Source: a virus | Length of the DNA: 44,686 nucleotides | Strand: one strand, 5' to 3' | IMG/VR virus record: IMGVR_UViG_3300000117_000031 | Coordinates: 1-44,686 of that record | In this document: piece by piece, positions 29,447 to 38,113 of the stretch | Layout: each line of letters opens with the position of its first letter | Numbering within the stretch: the stretch's first letter is position 1 | Position numbers and translations under genes: made by a program | The notes under the pieces: model-generated | What the model saw: only the letters and a program-made list of their open reading frames with translations | What the model was told of the DNA's origin: nothing | Database searches by the model: none

Positions 29447-30334
29447 ATGGCAAAACCAAAAGGGCATCGCGCTAATAAAGCAAACGATAGTTTCGGAACT
29501 GTTAACAACCAAAACCTCTATCGAGGTAAATACAGAGAAGAAGTCTATCAGGATGACGACGAAGAAACAATGGTTGCTGAGGACCCCTCAGAAAATGAGG
29601 CTACTCCTGAAGGTAATACAAGTTTCGCTGAACCCCAAGAAGGTTCGGACACAGACTACAAAAAGCGTTACGACGATCTAAAACGTCACTACGATTCCAA
29701 ACTTGACGAGTGGAAGCAAGAACGAGAAGAACTTGCAAATGCTCAACAAGCGGGTCGAGACAGCGGACTAGACATGTCACAACTTCCTAAGACTCCAGAA
29801 GACTTGGCGAAGTTTAAGCAGGATTATCCTGATGTTTACGCAATTGTAGAAACTGTATCCTCACTTCAAGCGGAGAATAGACTCAAAGACTTGAAGGATG
29901 AAGTGGAGACGTTAAAAGGTCGAGAGAAAAAGATGGAAGTTCAGTCTGCTTATAAAGAGCTACTGAATGCCCACCCAGACTTTCAAAACCTTAAAACAGA
30001 CGAAAAATTCTTGACGTGGCTAGATGAACAGCCAAGTTCTATCGCAGACGGTATTTACAAGAATAACACTGATTCTAAATGGGCTATTCGTGTTGTCGAT
30101 CTTTATAAGGCGGACACAGGCGTTTCTACAAAGAAAAGGAGAAATGCTTCAGATGCTGACCCGGCCGCAGTGGTAAAGACATCTACTGTGAAGGATGTGG
30201 TCGGGGAGTCGTCCGGAGATAAAAAAATCTGGAAGGCTTCAGAAATCGGTCGTCTAAAACCGTGGCAGTTTGAAAAGCTAGAAGCTGAAATTGATTCTGC
30301 TCGTGCTGAAGGACGTATCGACTATTCATCATAA
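29447..30334 (+). CDS. Capsid scaffolding protein
   Basis: The 295-aa acidic, helical protein directly precedes the major capsid gene, the usual place of scaffold. A disordered N-terminus (MAKPKGHRANKANDSFGTVN, then an acidic EEVYQDDDEETMVAEDPSEN) is followed by a coiled-coil region (KKRYDDLKRHYDSKLDEWKQ, LKDLKDEVETLKGREKKMEV) and a C-terminal helix (RLKPWQFEKLEAEIDSARAE) of the type that binds capsid. AGGAG precedes the ATG. The call comes from composition and gene order. Confidence 0.85.
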   Translation: MAKPKGHRANKANDSFGTVNNQNLYRGKYREEVYQDDDEETMVAEDPSENEATPEGNTSFAEPQEGSDTDYKKRYDDLKRHYDSKLDEWKQEREELANAQQAGRDSGLDMSQLPKTPEDLAKFKQDYPDVYAIVETVSSLQAENRLKDLKDEVETLKGREKKMEVQSAYKELLNAHPDFQNLKTDEKFLTWLDEQPSSIADGIYKNNTDSKWAIRVVDLYKADTGVSTKKRRNASDADPAAVVKTSTVKDVVGESSGDKKIWKASEIGRLKPWQFEKLEAEIDSARAEGRIDYSS

Positions 30335-30376
30335 CTTTAACAACCTAACTATCTCATAATAAGGAAGGGTAATAAC

Positions 30377-31321
30377 ATGGCTTTTAATAGCGCATCAGGT
30401 TATAACAACCTGCCTTCAGGTAACTTTACTCCTGAGATTTTTTCTCAGAAAGTCCTGAAGTTTTTTCGTCGTGCCTCTGTCGTAGAGGATATCACAAACA
30501 CTGATTATGCAGGTGAAATCGAAAACTACGGTGACACAGTACGCATCATCAAAGAACCTACAATCACTGTATCTGCATACTCACGTGGTGCTGTGGTAAA
30601 CCCACAAGACCTCGCTGACGACCAGATCACAATGGTTGTTGACCAAGCGAATGCTTTCGCGTTCAAGATCGACGACATCGAAGAGCGTCAGTCACACGTT
30701 AACTTTGAAGCGTTGGCTACATCTTCAGGCGCGTTCTCTTTGAAGCGTAAGTACGATGCTAACGTCCTCCAAGCAATGGTTGACGGTGCTGGCAACACAG
30801 GTACTGATTTCGGTACTGCGGCCGCTCCAATCAACATCTACACAGCGGCAACCAAAGGTGACACTGCTGTAAACATGATGTTGGCAATGGCCCGTGCTTT
30901 AGACGACGAGTCAATCCCAGAAGAAAATCGTTTCTTCGTTGCACCTCCTGCTTTCTACGAAGCGTTGTTTGGTGCGGGTGCTAAGTTCGCAGAAGTACAG
31001 GTAACTGGCGACGGAACTTCACCATTACGTAACGGTCTCGTCATGCAGGGCAACATTGCAGGTATGGCTTGCTACAAGTCAACTGCGCTGAACAACTCTG
31101 GTACTGACGTTGTGACTATTACTTCACAGGACACTACAAACGACTTCGTAGTTCTTGCGGGTCACATGTCTTCTACAGCGACTGCATCGCACATCGCTAA
31201 GACAGAAGTTGTCCGTTCAACTGACACATTCAGCGACATCGTTCGTGGTCTTCACGTATTCGGCCGCAAGGTCTTACGTCCAGAAGCCCTCGTACAAGGT
31301 GTTGTTGCAACTGCCGCTTAA
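30377..31321 (+). CDS. Major capsid protein (HK97 fold expected)
   Basis: This 314-aa protein has a strong AAGGAAGGG ribosome site. Its codon use differs from its neighbours, with a strong preference for TTC, AAC and CGT-type codons as in highly expressed genes. It shows the features of HK97-fold capsids from marine podoviruses: VLKFFRRASVVEDITNTDYA, ENYGDTVRIIKEPTITVSAY, VDQANAFAFKIDDIEERQSH, and a P-domain-like LDDESIPEENRFFVAPPAFY. It follows scaffold and precedes a decoration-like gene. No protease domain is fused. Confidence 0.92.
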   Translation: MAFNSASGYNNLPSGNFTPEIFSQKVLKFFRRASVVEDITNTDYAGEIENYGDTVRIIKEPTITVSAYSRGAVVNPQDLADDQITMVVDQANAFAFKIDDIEERQSHVNFEALATSSGAFSLKRKYDANVLQAMVDGAGNTGTDFGTAAAPINIYTAATKGDTAVNMMLAMARALDDESIPEENRFFVAPPAFYEALFGAGAKFAEVQVTGDGTSPLRNGLVMQGNIAGMACYKSTALNNSGTDVVTITSQDTTNDFVVLAGHMSSTATASHIAKTEVVRSTDTFSDIVRGLHVFGRKVLRPEALVQGVVATAA

Positions 31322-31334
31322 GGGAGACTAAAAA

Positions 31335-31757
31335 ATGGCCGGAACATATTCCGTAACTGGTAACTCTGTAAATATTTCAGCAGGTTCCAACTCTTACGTT
31401 CAAGAAGCAGTTCTTGACTTTTCTACAACTAACTTGGGAATCAACGAAACAATTGATGTTTTCCAGATTCCTGCCGAAACAGTAGTTTTAACTGCTGGTG
31501 TTCAGCTAATCACAGCTTCAGGCAACGCAGGTACTTTAGACTTGGGTGACTCTGAAACTGCTGACTTCTACGTTGCAGATATCGATGCCGATAGCGCAAC
31601 AGCAGAACTGAACTCATTCGGTGGTGCTAAAGCGTACATCGCGGCTGACGAGATCCTTCTAAAGGGTATCACTGCGGCTTTCGATGGTAAAGTACGTGTA
31701 GTTGCTGTCATGGCTCCTTTGGGTCTCAGCACTAAGACTGGCGAAGCTTTCGCCTAA
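31335..31757 (+). CDS. Capsid decoration or head-fiber-like protein
   Basis: The 140-aa beta-rich protein directly follows the major capsid gene and precedes the terminator. Its sequence (SVTGNSVNISAGSNSYVQEA, TVVLTAGVQLITASGNAGTL, VRVVAVMAPLG) consists of alternating hydrophobic/polar strands with small residues and an acidic loop. This suits a head decoration or fiber protein. GGGAG precedes the ATG. The assignment is from position and strand pattern. Confidence 0.65.
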   Translation: MAGTYSVTGNSVNISAGSNSYVQEAVLDFSTTNLGINETIDVFQIPAETVVLTAGVQLITASGNAGTLDLGDSETADFYVADIDADSATAELNSFGGAKAYIAADEILLKGITAAFDGKVRVVAVMAPLGLSTKTGEAFA

Positions 31758-31764
31758 GTAAGTC

Positions 31765-31786
31765 GGGGCCTTCGGGCCCCTTCTTT
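31765..31786 (+). terminator. Terminator after the capsid genes
   Basis: GGGGCC (31765-31770) and GGCCCC (31775-31780) pair perfectly around a TTCG tetraloop, followed by TTCTTT. It probably reduces transcription from capsid into the lysis and tail genes, which have their own promoter (P2). Confidence 0.85.
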
Positions 31787-31807
31787 ACGTGAACATCTTA
31801 CGGGGTG

Positions 31808-31836
31808 TTGACATAAAGAATTTCATAATATAAAAT
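31808..31836 (+). promoter_or_regulatory. Sigma70 promoter P2 of the lysis-tail operon with conserved leader
   Basis: TTGACA (31808-31813) is a perfect -35 box; TAAAAT (31831-31836) is a five-of-six -10 box after a 17-bp spacer. The following leader CCGATCAAGCCC, GCCGGGGGTATATAC, ACTATGG (to 31870) repeats that of P1 almost base for base. Here the final ATG starts a 59-aa gene. Confidence 0.88.
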
Positions 31837-31866
31837 CCGATCAAGCCCGCCGGGGGTATATACACT

Positions 31867-32046
31867 ATGGGTCAAAGAGGACTTTGGGACAACATCCACG
31901 CAAAACGTAAGCGAATCAAAGAAGGTTCTAAAGAACGTATGCGTAAACCGGGATCTAAGGGAGCACCCACAGAAGAAGCCTTGAAGCGTTCTGCCAAAGC
32001 AATGGGCGGTTACACAGAAAGGTGGAGCAAAGCACGTGGCGGTTGA
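31867..32046 (+). CDS. Small basic conserved phage protein of 59 aa
   Basis: The start ATG belongs to the conserved leader element. The product begins MGQRGLWDNIHAKRKRIKEG, continues SKERMRKPGSKGAPTEEALK and ends with YTERWSKARGG. The DNIHAKRKRI...KPGSKGAPT pattern resembles small basic proteins of marine phages that I have seen repeatedly. It overlaps the next gene by 11 bp. Its position before lysozyme is compatible with a virion role; the function is unknown. Confidence 0.75.
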   Translation: MGQRGLWDNIHAKRKRIKEGSKERMRKPGSKGAPTEEALKRSAKAMGGYTERWSKARGG

Positions 32047-32293
32047 ATACAGAGGAATGACATTCCCCGGATACAACAAACCAATTCGTACTCCCAAAGG
32101 ACCTAAGAAATTTGCCGTGCTGGCAAAAAAGGGTGATAAAGTCAAGTTGGTAAGATTTGGCGATCCCAAGATGAGTATCAAGAAAGACCAACCGGCTAAT
32201 AAAAAATCATACTGTGCTCGGTCTTCGGGCATCAAGGGCACCGACGATAAGTTCAGTGCAAACTATTGGTCACGTAAGAAATGGAATTGTTAA
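32036..32293 (+). CDS. Small conserved basic phage protein
   Basis: The 85-aa protein uses GTG at 32036, overlapping the preceding gene. The sequence MAVEYRGMTFPGYNKPIRTP, KKFAVLAKKGDKVKLVRFGD and a Cys-containing end (YCARSSGIKGTDDKFSANYW) correspond to a recurring small protein of marine phages that usually follows the DNIHAKRKRI-type protein. The Lys content suggests nucleic-acid binding. It is not membrane-spanning, so it is not a holin. Function is unknown. Confidence 0.75.
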   Translation: MAVEYRGMTFPGYNKPIRTPKGPKKFAVLAKKGDKVKLVRFGDPKMSIKKDQPANKKSYCARSSGIKGTDDKFSANYWSRKKWNC

Positions 32294-32297
32294 ACGC

Positions 32298-32726
32298 ATG
32301 ATGAAATACGACATGACAGCACTGGAAGACCAACTCATTGACCACGAAGGTCTCGAGCTAAAGCCTTACCAGTGTACAGCAGATAAGTTGACCATAGGAG
32401 TTGGTCGCAACATCGAAGATCGTGGTATCACGGAAGACGAAGCACGTTATCTTCTGAAAAATGACATCAAGATTGTAGAAGATGAACTTCTTGAGAAAAA
32501 ACCCGTGGTTGCTGGACTTGATGCTGTTCGTCAGCGCGTCCTTGTTGACATGGGCTTCAATTTAGGTATTCCAACACTCCTCAAGTTCCAAAACATGTGG
32601 ACCGCAATCGAAGAAGAAGATTGGGAAGAGGCCGCTAATCAAGCGATGGATTCCCGTTGGGCAAAACAGGTAGGCCGTCGGGCAGAAAGACTCTGTCAGG
32701 CAATGGCTACAGGTGAGTGGGTCTAA
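32298..32726 (+). CDS. Endolysin, T4-lysozyme-like muramidase (GH24)
   Basis: This 142-aa enzyme cleaves peptidoglycan to release progeny. From the ATG at 32298 the catalytic triad E-8aa-C-5aa-T is E17 (LIDHEG), C26 (YQCTADKLT) and T32 (TIGVG). Cys in place of Asp at the second position is a common, functional variant of the family. The C-terminal DMGFNLGIPTLLKFQNMW and SRWAKQVGRRAERL are also typical. There is no N-terminal signal or SAR helix, so a separate holin should be needed. The start is uncertain; the frame is open upstream inside the previous gene, and ATG 32301 is equally possible. Confidence 0.93.
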   Translation: MMKYDMTALEDQLIDHEGLELKPYQCTADKLTIGVGRNIEDRGITEDEARYLLKNDIKIVEDELLEKKPVVAGLDAVRQRVLVDMGFNLGIPTLLKFQNMWTAIEEEDWEEAANQAMDSRWAKQVGRRAERLCQAMATGEWV

Positions 32727-33089
32727 GTGGCCGCTAACAACGTCCTACAGAATTCACGGGCAAGGACACTCAATGTCGCGTGTGACGTAGAAGATCAGAC
32801 GTACACGCTTTACACTTGCCCTTCTAACTGCCGAGCACATATGAGTCTTCTGTACTTATCAAACAATAATGATGCGTCAGTTAACGCTGAAGTTGAGTGG
32901 GAACGTGCAGACGGAAGTCATATGCACCTTCTTTCTTCTAAAAACTTAGTGGTAGGAGATTTCCTACAGTGGTCTGGTGGTTTTGTCGTCCTTGAACCGG
33001 GGGACTACCTTACTGTGACTGCAAGCAATAACACCACACCGCATATGGACGCGATGTGTACCGTCGAAGAATTCTTCTCTTTACCTTAA
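32727..33089 (+). CDS. Small beta-rich virion-type protein
   Basis: The 120-aa protein begins at a GTG joined to the lysozyme stop (TAAGTG). Text such as VLQNSRARTLNVACDVEDQT, YTLYTCPSNCRAHMSLLYLS and GGFVVLEPGDYLTVTASNN is typical of short beta-sandwich structural proteins in marine phage tail operons. It precedes fiber-type genes. A tail or capsid accessory role is inferred. Confidence 0.6.
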   Translation: MAANNVLQNSRARTLNVACDVEDQTYTLYTCPSNCRAHMSLLYLSNNNDASVNAEVEWERADGSHMHLLSSKNLVVGDFLQWSGGFVVLEPGDYLTVTASNNTTPHMDAMCTVEEFFSLP

Positions 33090-33113
33090 CAAAAATTCTC
33101 AAAGGAGAACCCC

Positions 33114-33503
33114 ATGAGTAAGTCTAACGCTCTTGAAAACTTGGTTTTAGACCATTTCTTAGGCACAACACAGTCAACTTTTGACTCAAGCGTGTTTCTT
33201 GCGCTACACACAGCAAGTCCTGCTGAAGACGCGAGTGGCGCAGAACTTTCAGGAACAGGGTACGCTCGTTCCGCAATTACTTTCAATTCAGCAAGTGGTG
33301 GCTCTGCGACGGGACCAGATTCTGCTATTGAGTACACAAACTCAGGCGGAACTTCTTGGACAGAGGTAACACACTTTGCAATTTGGACTGCGGTAACTGG
33401 TGGAACAATGCTCTACTACGGTTCACTCTCGACCGCGAAGACTATTGCCGCAGGAGATACTCTACGATTTACTGCTGATTCCATTACGATTACTGAAGCT
33501 TAA
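33114..33503 (+). CDS. Fiber-like structural protein (short tail-fiber family)
   Basis: The 129-aa protein has an excellent AAAGGAGA ribosome site. It matches a widespread phage fiber-type family: SNALENLVLDHFLGTTQSTF, SSVFLALHTASPAEDASGAE, GTGYARSAITFNSASGGSAT, then VTHFAIWTAVTGGTMLYYGS and AAGDTLRFTADSITITEA. Members are annotated as tail fiber or virion structural proteins. The exact location in the particle is not known from sequence. Confidence 0.78.
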   Translation: MSKSNALENLVLDHFLGTTQSTFDSSVFLALHTASPAEDASGAELSGTGYARSAITFNSASGGSATGPDSAIEYTNSGGTSWTEVTHFAIWTAVTGGTMLYYGSLSTAKTIAAGDTLRFTADSITITEA

Positions 33504-33508
33504 TTATT

Positions 33509-34735
33509 ATGGCTTTTGTCGTAGCTAATCGTGTTAAAGAAACCTCGACGACTTCCGGCACAGGTACGCTAAATCTTAATGGTGCCGTTGGGGGTTTCCA
33601 AACGTTTGTGGCGGGTGTTGGTACAACCAATACTACGTACTATGCTATTTACGAACCCTCTTCTGGTGGGTGGGAAGTTGGGATTGGTACTGTTACCTCT
33701 GGAACTCCTGATACACTATCCCGCACTACAGTTTTTGAGTCCTCGAATAGCGGCAATTTAGTTAACTTTGGGTCTACAGCAAAGGATGTTATTTGTACCC
33801 AGCCTGCGGAATCCCTAGCACGTCTCGACAATGATCTGGACACGAACGGGAACGATGTTAAGTTTGGTGATGCTGACAAGGCTACCTTTGGTGCGGGTAA
33901 TGATCTTCAGATTTATCATAGTTCTGACAGCGTTTATCTTGATGCCTCCAATGCCCCTAACTATCTATTTATAACTACTGGGACAAGTGGTTTTTATTTG
34001 ATGGATCCCAGTTTCAATATTCTCGTGGAATTAATCGGGAATGGAATAAGTTTAAATCATAATAGTTCCTCTAAACTTGTAACCCAATCTACAGGCATTG
34101 ACGTAACAGGCACGGTGGTTGCTGATGGGTTGACTATTGATGGTGATATCAATCTCCCAGACTGGGACTTTGCAACATCCAAAGGGCAATTACTTATCGG
34201 CGATAGTGACGATTTACAGCTTTATCATATCTCTGGTAATAACTACATAAAATCTACATCCACCTTGCAAATTCTTACTGATGCTTTTCAACTTTTCAAT
34301 GGCAATAATACAGAACTAATGATTCTTGCCACTGCTAACGGCTCTGTTGACCTCTACTACGATAACGCTAAGAAACTAGAAACAACCTCCACAGGGGTAG
34401 ACGTTACTGGTTCAATTGCTTCAAACATTTCAATAAACGCTCAGACAGGAACAACATACACCACAGTATTAGCAGATCGTTCCAAATTAGTCACCTTAGA
34501 CAATGCCTCTGCTGTTACCGTAACAATCCCTCCAAACTCATCTGTAGCATACCCCACAGGGACTAAGATTGATTTGCTTGCCAAGGGAGCAGGGCAAGTT
34601 ACTGTAGCCGCAGGTGCGGGGGTGACAGTCAATTCATCGCAAACGCTAAACCTTAGAGCGCAGTGGTCAGCGGCTAGTGTTGTCAAGCTAGCGACAGATA
34701 CTTGGGTTCTGCTTGGTGATTTAGAGGCCGCTTGA
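33509..34735 (+). CDS. Tail fiber protein with repeated beta motifs
   Basis: The 408-aa protein starts with a segment common to marine phage fibers (FVVANRVKETSTTSGTGTLN). It then carries repeats typical of fiber shafts: NDLQIYHSSDSVYLDASN, DDLQLYHISGNNYIKSTS, NGSVDLYYDNAKKLETTSTG and VDVTG at segment ends. The C-terminus resembles a beta head (TVTIPPNSSVAYPTGTKIDL). The final TGA overlaps the next TTG start. It is probably a receptor-binding or intermediate fiber. Confidence 0.82.
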   Translation: MAFVVANRVKETSTTSGTGTLNLNGAVGGFQTFVAGVGTTNTTYYAIYEPSSGGWEVGIGTVTSGTPDTLSRTTVFESSNSGNLVNFGSTAKDVICTQPAESLARLDNDLDTNGNDVKFGDADKATFGAGNDLQIYHSSDSVYLDASNAPNYLFITTGTSGFYLMDPSFNILVELIGNGISLNHNSSSKLVTQSTGIDVTGTVVADGLTIDGDINLPDWDFATSKGQLLIGDSDDLQLYHISGNNYIKSTSTLQILTDAFQLFNGNNTELMILATANGSVDLYYDNAKKLETTSTGVDVTGSIASNISINAQTGTTYTTVLADRSKLVTLDNASAVTVTIPPNSSVAYPTGTKIDLLAKGAGQVTVAAGAGVTVNSSQTLNLRAQWSAASVVKLATDTWVLLGDLEAA

Positions 34736-35193
34736 TATGGAGTACACCCGGATTGAATGATTTGCTTAAAATAAAAGGACGAGTTAGCATTGTCTTAAAG
34801 GACAAAGATGGTAACGTCAAAGAAACTCGGGAAATCGATAACTTAGTTGTTGATTCAGGTCTGGACTACATCGCCTCTCGGATGAAGGATGCTACCGCTA
34901 CTGCTATGACTCACATGGCATTAGGTTCTGGCTCTACGGCGGCGGCGGCAGGCGATACAGACCTTGGCTCGATCCTTGGATCGCGTCAAACGCTAACGTC
35001 AACAACAGCGACAGACAACACTGTGGTTTATGTCGCATCGTTTGGTGCTGGATCTGCAACTGGTGCTGTGACTGAAGCAGGTATCTTCAACGCATCATCT
35101 GGTGGATCGATGCTATGCCGTACTGTATTCAGTGTGGTCAATAAAGCGGCTGGCGATACAATGTCAGTTACGTGGACAATCACAATCTCATGA
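34732..35193 (+). CDS. Fiber-associated structural protein
   Basis: This 153-aa gene has no ATG in a good place; a TTG at 34732 in TTGA overlap with the previous stop is the best start by coupling. Its sequence matches a family of phage proteins found among fibers: DNLVVDSGLDYIASRMKDAT, AMTHMALGSGSTAAAAGDTD, TVVYVASFGAGSATGAVTEA and SVVNKAAGDTMSVTWTITIS. The role is likely as fiber or base protein. The last bases overlap the next gene (ATGA). Confidence 0.75.
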   Translation: MIWSTPGLNDLLKIKGRVSIVLKDKDGNVKETREIDNLVVDSGLDYIASRMKDATATAMTHMALGSGSTAAAAGDTDLGSILGSRQTLTSTTATDNTVVYVASFGAGSATGAVTEAGIFNASSGGSMLCRTVFSVVNKAAGDTMSVTWTITIS

Positions 35194-36758
35194 CAGGTTT
35201 TTGGCTTGGAACAGTCGCATCGTCTCTATCATTAGATACTGAGCAATTTGGCGATTTATTCCTTTTTGATAATGTGCCAGACAAAGAATTAAGTTTGCCT
35301 ACTGATTTTAACGGAACTGGCATATTTTTTAAGCCAGATGGAACAAAAGTATTCTTTTGCAATCTTAGCGATCAAATTCATGAATATTCTCTAAGCACTG
35401 CTTGGGATATAAGTACAGCAACGGCGACAACATCTACTACTGTTTCCAACAACACAAGGGATTTGTACATTGACCAATCGGGAACGAGGTTATTTTATTT
35501 AAGTACCGATGGAACTGTTCGTAAACATGGACTGAATACAGCTTGGAATTTGAGTACAATTACATCTGAGGTGCAAGGATACGAGCTCGCTAATTTGTTA
35601 GCAAATTGCCAAAGCCTTTGGTTTAAAAAAGATGGCACAAGGGTTTATGTAGGTTCTGCCCGCGAGATAACTATCAACACAGTAGATTATATTGACCCCA
35701 TAATATCTGCGCCCTTATCTACGGCTTGGGATTTGAGTACCTTTGGCTCAAATAGTGCTGTCAGTCTTCGTGACTTGCTCGGCGGTTCAGGAGTAACCCC
35801 AAACGGGTTAAGTCTAGTTAACAACGGCTCAGAGGTTATTTTTTGCGACAATGCATCAGACCAAATTATCCAACTCAACTTATCAACTCCTTATGATATT
35901 ACAACAGCATCTTTATCGAGGAGTTTTAGCACATCAGCAGACATGGACAATATAGGCGGCTTGACTGTTAGCGAAGAGAATCCCAATGAAATTTATCTGA
36001 TGGGTTTAGGTGACTTCAGAGTTCTTCAGTATTCAAAAGAATTTTCAACTCCGACAATGATTTTTTCAGATTCAGTTTTATCCTTAGAAAGTATAGCAAG
36101 CCCATCATTCCCATCATTTGAGTTTAGAACCTCAGTCACATCTCAAGAACTAGATGCCCCCGCAGTTGTTACTTTAACCCTAAGTTTGTCCGCCGCATCT
36201 GTTGGGGATTTGTGTGTTCTGTGGGATCACAGAAGGAATGAATCTTCAACTTCTGTTCCTGCTTCAAATACCCCATCAGGATGGACGTTGATTGGCACAA
36301 GTTCTGGTAATTATAGCAACGAGTTTCGATCAGATTATTGCTTCAAAATTCTCGATAGCAACGATATTTCTAATGGAGTTACTGGGGGACAAGCAGAAGA
36401 TCGTTACATGAGAGCTTATATTTTCAGCACATCTCTATCAACAGTGACAGCTAGAGATTTCACAACGCAATCAACCATTGGCAATCAAGCCTTGCAGACA
36501 CAAAATATATCGACATTAAGTTCTTCCGCCCCCGTTGTCGCATTTGGATTTAAAATGACCTACGGCGGAACGCACACTGCAAGTTTTACATCTCCTTCTT
36601 GGGGGACAGAGTTTACGAGTAGCTCTTTCGGTATTAGTACCGGCGGTTTAGCAAGCGGATTCACTATCCAGCTCGACACGTTGAGTGATATAGATGTGGA
36701 TGCCAATGACGAAGGCAATGCACAAGAACTGACAAGTTTCCACTTAGAAATTAGTTAA
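35190..36758 (+). CDS. Tail fiber with beta-propeller-like repeats
   Basis: The start is MTGFWLGTVASSLSLDTEQF at 35190, in ATGA overlap with the previous stop. Residues 35-280 contain repeats of a propeller-like unit: GIFFKPDGTKVFFCNLSDQI-HEYSLSTAWDISTAT, then LYIDQSGTRLFYLSTDGTVR and LWFKKDGTRVYVGSAREI, each with the LSTAWDLST tail. This unit is recurrent in phage fibers. The C-terminal half is a separate beta region (LWDHRRNESSTSVPASNTPS). It is 522 aa. Receptor or glycan binding is a reasonable guess. Confidence 0.8.
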   Translation: MTGFWLGTVASSLSLDTEQFGDLFLFDNVPDKELSLPTDFNGTGIFFKPDGTKVFFCNLSDQIHEYSLSTAWDISTATATTSTTVSNNTRDLYIDQSGTRLFYLSTDGTVRKHGLNTAWNLSTITSEVQGYELANLLANCQSLWFKKDGTRVYVGSAREITINTVDYIDPIISAPLSTAWDLSTFGSNSAVSLRDLLGGSGVTPNGLSLVNNGSEVIFCDNASDQIIQLNLSTPYDITTASLSRSFSTSADMDNIGGLTVSEENPNEIYLMGLGDFRVLQYSKEFSTPTMIFSDSVLSLESIASPSFPSFEFRTSVTSQELDAPAVVTLTLSLSAASVGDLCVLWDHRRNESSTSVPASNTPSGWTLIGTSSGNYSNEFRSDYCFKILDSNDISNGVTGGQAEDRYMRAYIFSTSLSTVTARDFTTQSTIGNQALQTQNISTLSSSAPVVAFGFKMTYGGTHTASFTSPSWGTEFTSSSFGISTGGLASGFTIQLDTLSDIDVDANDEGNAQELTSFHLEIS

Positions 36759-36773
36759 ACTTAGGAGATACGG

Positions 36774-38111
36774 ATGGCGTTTGGTGCATTTGCATTTTCA
36801 GAAACACCGCTAGGTACAACTAGTATCTCTATAATTGTAGAGGCTACAGCTAGTACTTCTTGCGCGGCCACAACATCTGCTAGCGCCGAAAAAATATTTA
36901 TCATTGACACCGAAGCTGACACCATTCTCGGCCAAGCTTTTAACTCGAGTACAGCACGGGCAGTTTCTAATAGCGTAACGCCTGACGTTACAGGGCAAAC
37001 AACTTCAAGTTCTACAGCACGAGCAGTTTCTAATAGCGTAACGCCTGACGTTACAGGGCAAACAACTTCAAGTTCTACAGCACTTGCTGTCGCGAATGTA
37101 ACGACTGGCTCGACGGGTTCTGCAACAAGCTCCTCTACAGTAGTTGCGCTAGTAAATGGAGTGTTTGATAACATCGAGGGGTCTTCTCCACCCTCATCCG
37201 CGACTATTAGTGTAGTTTCCCCGGTATCTGTCGTAGAAGCTGTCGGAACTTCTTTAAGCTCATCCTCGGCTTTTGTGGTTACCGACGCAGAACAAGTCGG
37301 GGAAGTGCAAGGAACATCAGCAAGTTCTTCTTTTGTTTTTGCTGTAGCCAATGTAACGACGAATTCTTCTGGTAGTGCGGCGAGCACTTCAACGGGTGTT
37401 GCAGTAGCTAACCCAACAACTAATGTCACAGCACTAGCAACATCTTCTGCGACAGCACTGCAAACACACCTCTCTGGTGTAACCACAGTTCTTGGTAGCG
37501 CAATCTCAAACTCAACCGCTTCTGCGGTAACTACTACTAGCTCAAATACCACAGGAACTTCTACAAGCACATCAAGTGCTGTTGCCCTAGCTAATGTGAA
37601 TGCAACGGCAACCGGCCTCTCCGTAAACACATCAACAGCAGTAGCCGTAACCCCAATTGAAGCGACATCAACTGGTACTTCAAATGTATCAAATGTTGCC
37701 GCAACAAATATTATAGTTGCATCTCCTCTGTACGCAGTTGTTGCGAGTACCACGTCCGCTAGTTCAAAAATAGTGGCTAACGAAGACGGCGTTACCCTTA
37801 TTTCTTCGTCCACAGTTAGCACAGTTTCTGCAAATAAAATTGCAAATCCAGTTGTAGAATCCGCTGGAAACGCTATACTTAATAATATTACTGTTTTGCA
37901 TATCAACGTTGCGCCAACAGAAGACATTAACGGTAACGCTACCCTTAATGGCATTGGCCTACGAAACGTGTTCTTTAACCCTGCAAACTTAGATTATCGC
38001 CGTTTAATTCACATACCACAAGATTCTAACAGATACCTGTCGGTACCTCCCTCCTCCTCACGTATCTTATACATTAATCGGGACCTTCCCCGTATCGTAA
38101 AGGTAGCTTAA
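36774..38111 (+). CDS. Ser/Thr/Ala-rich repetitive fiber protein
   Basis: The 445-aa protein starts MAFGAFAFSETPLGTTSISI, with TTAGGAGA upstream. Much of it is built of degenerate units such as SSSTAVAVANVTT-GSTGSAT, low in charge and aromatics. One unit is duplicated at DNA level (63 bp; 36953-37078). The C-terminal 90 residues differ (NPANLDYRRLIHIPQDSNRY, YINRDLPRIVKVA) and resemble a conserved anchor. A long open frame on the opposite strand is a codon-bias shadow. It is likely a variable fiber or adhesin. Confidence 0.7.
   Translation: MAFGAFAFSETPLGTTSISIIVEATASTSCAATTSASAEKIFIIDTEADTILGQAFNSSTARAVSNSVTPDVTGQTTSSSTARAVSNSVTPDVTGQTTSSSTALAVANVTTGSTGSATSSSTVVALVNGVFDNIEGSSPPSSATISVVSPVSVVEAVGTSLSSSSAFVVTDAEQVGEVQGTSASSSFVFAVANVTTNSSGSAASTSTGVAVANPTTNVTALATSSATALQTHLSGVTTVLGSAISNSTASAVTTTSSNTTGTSTSTSSAVALANVNATATGLSVNTSTAVAVTPIEATSTGTSNVSNVAATNIIVASPLYAVVASTTSASSKIVANEDGVTLISSSTVSTVSANKIANPVVESAGNAILNNITVLHINVAPTEDINGNATLNGIGLRNVFFNPANLDYRRLIHIPQDSNRYLSVPPSSSRILYINRDLPRIVKVA
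36953..37078 (+). repeat. 63-bp tandem duplication in the fiber gene
   Basis: Copies at 36953-37015 and 37016-37078 differ at one or very few bases (CGGG versus CGAG near the start), with a partial third start (ACAGCAC). Each encodes 21 residues (ARAVSNSVTPDVTGQ and following). Near-identity indicates a recent slip or duplication. Confidence 0.85.
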
Positions 38112-38113
38112 TA

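Noticed and set aside
32036-32293. Holin candidate next to lysozyme
   Set aside because: The 85-aa protein has no hydrophobic helix; it is basic and soluble.
36761-37954. 397-aa open frame on the minus strand
   Set aside because: It mirrors the repetitive Ser/Thr fiber gene; its repeats are the reverse complement of fiber repeats and it has no start signal.
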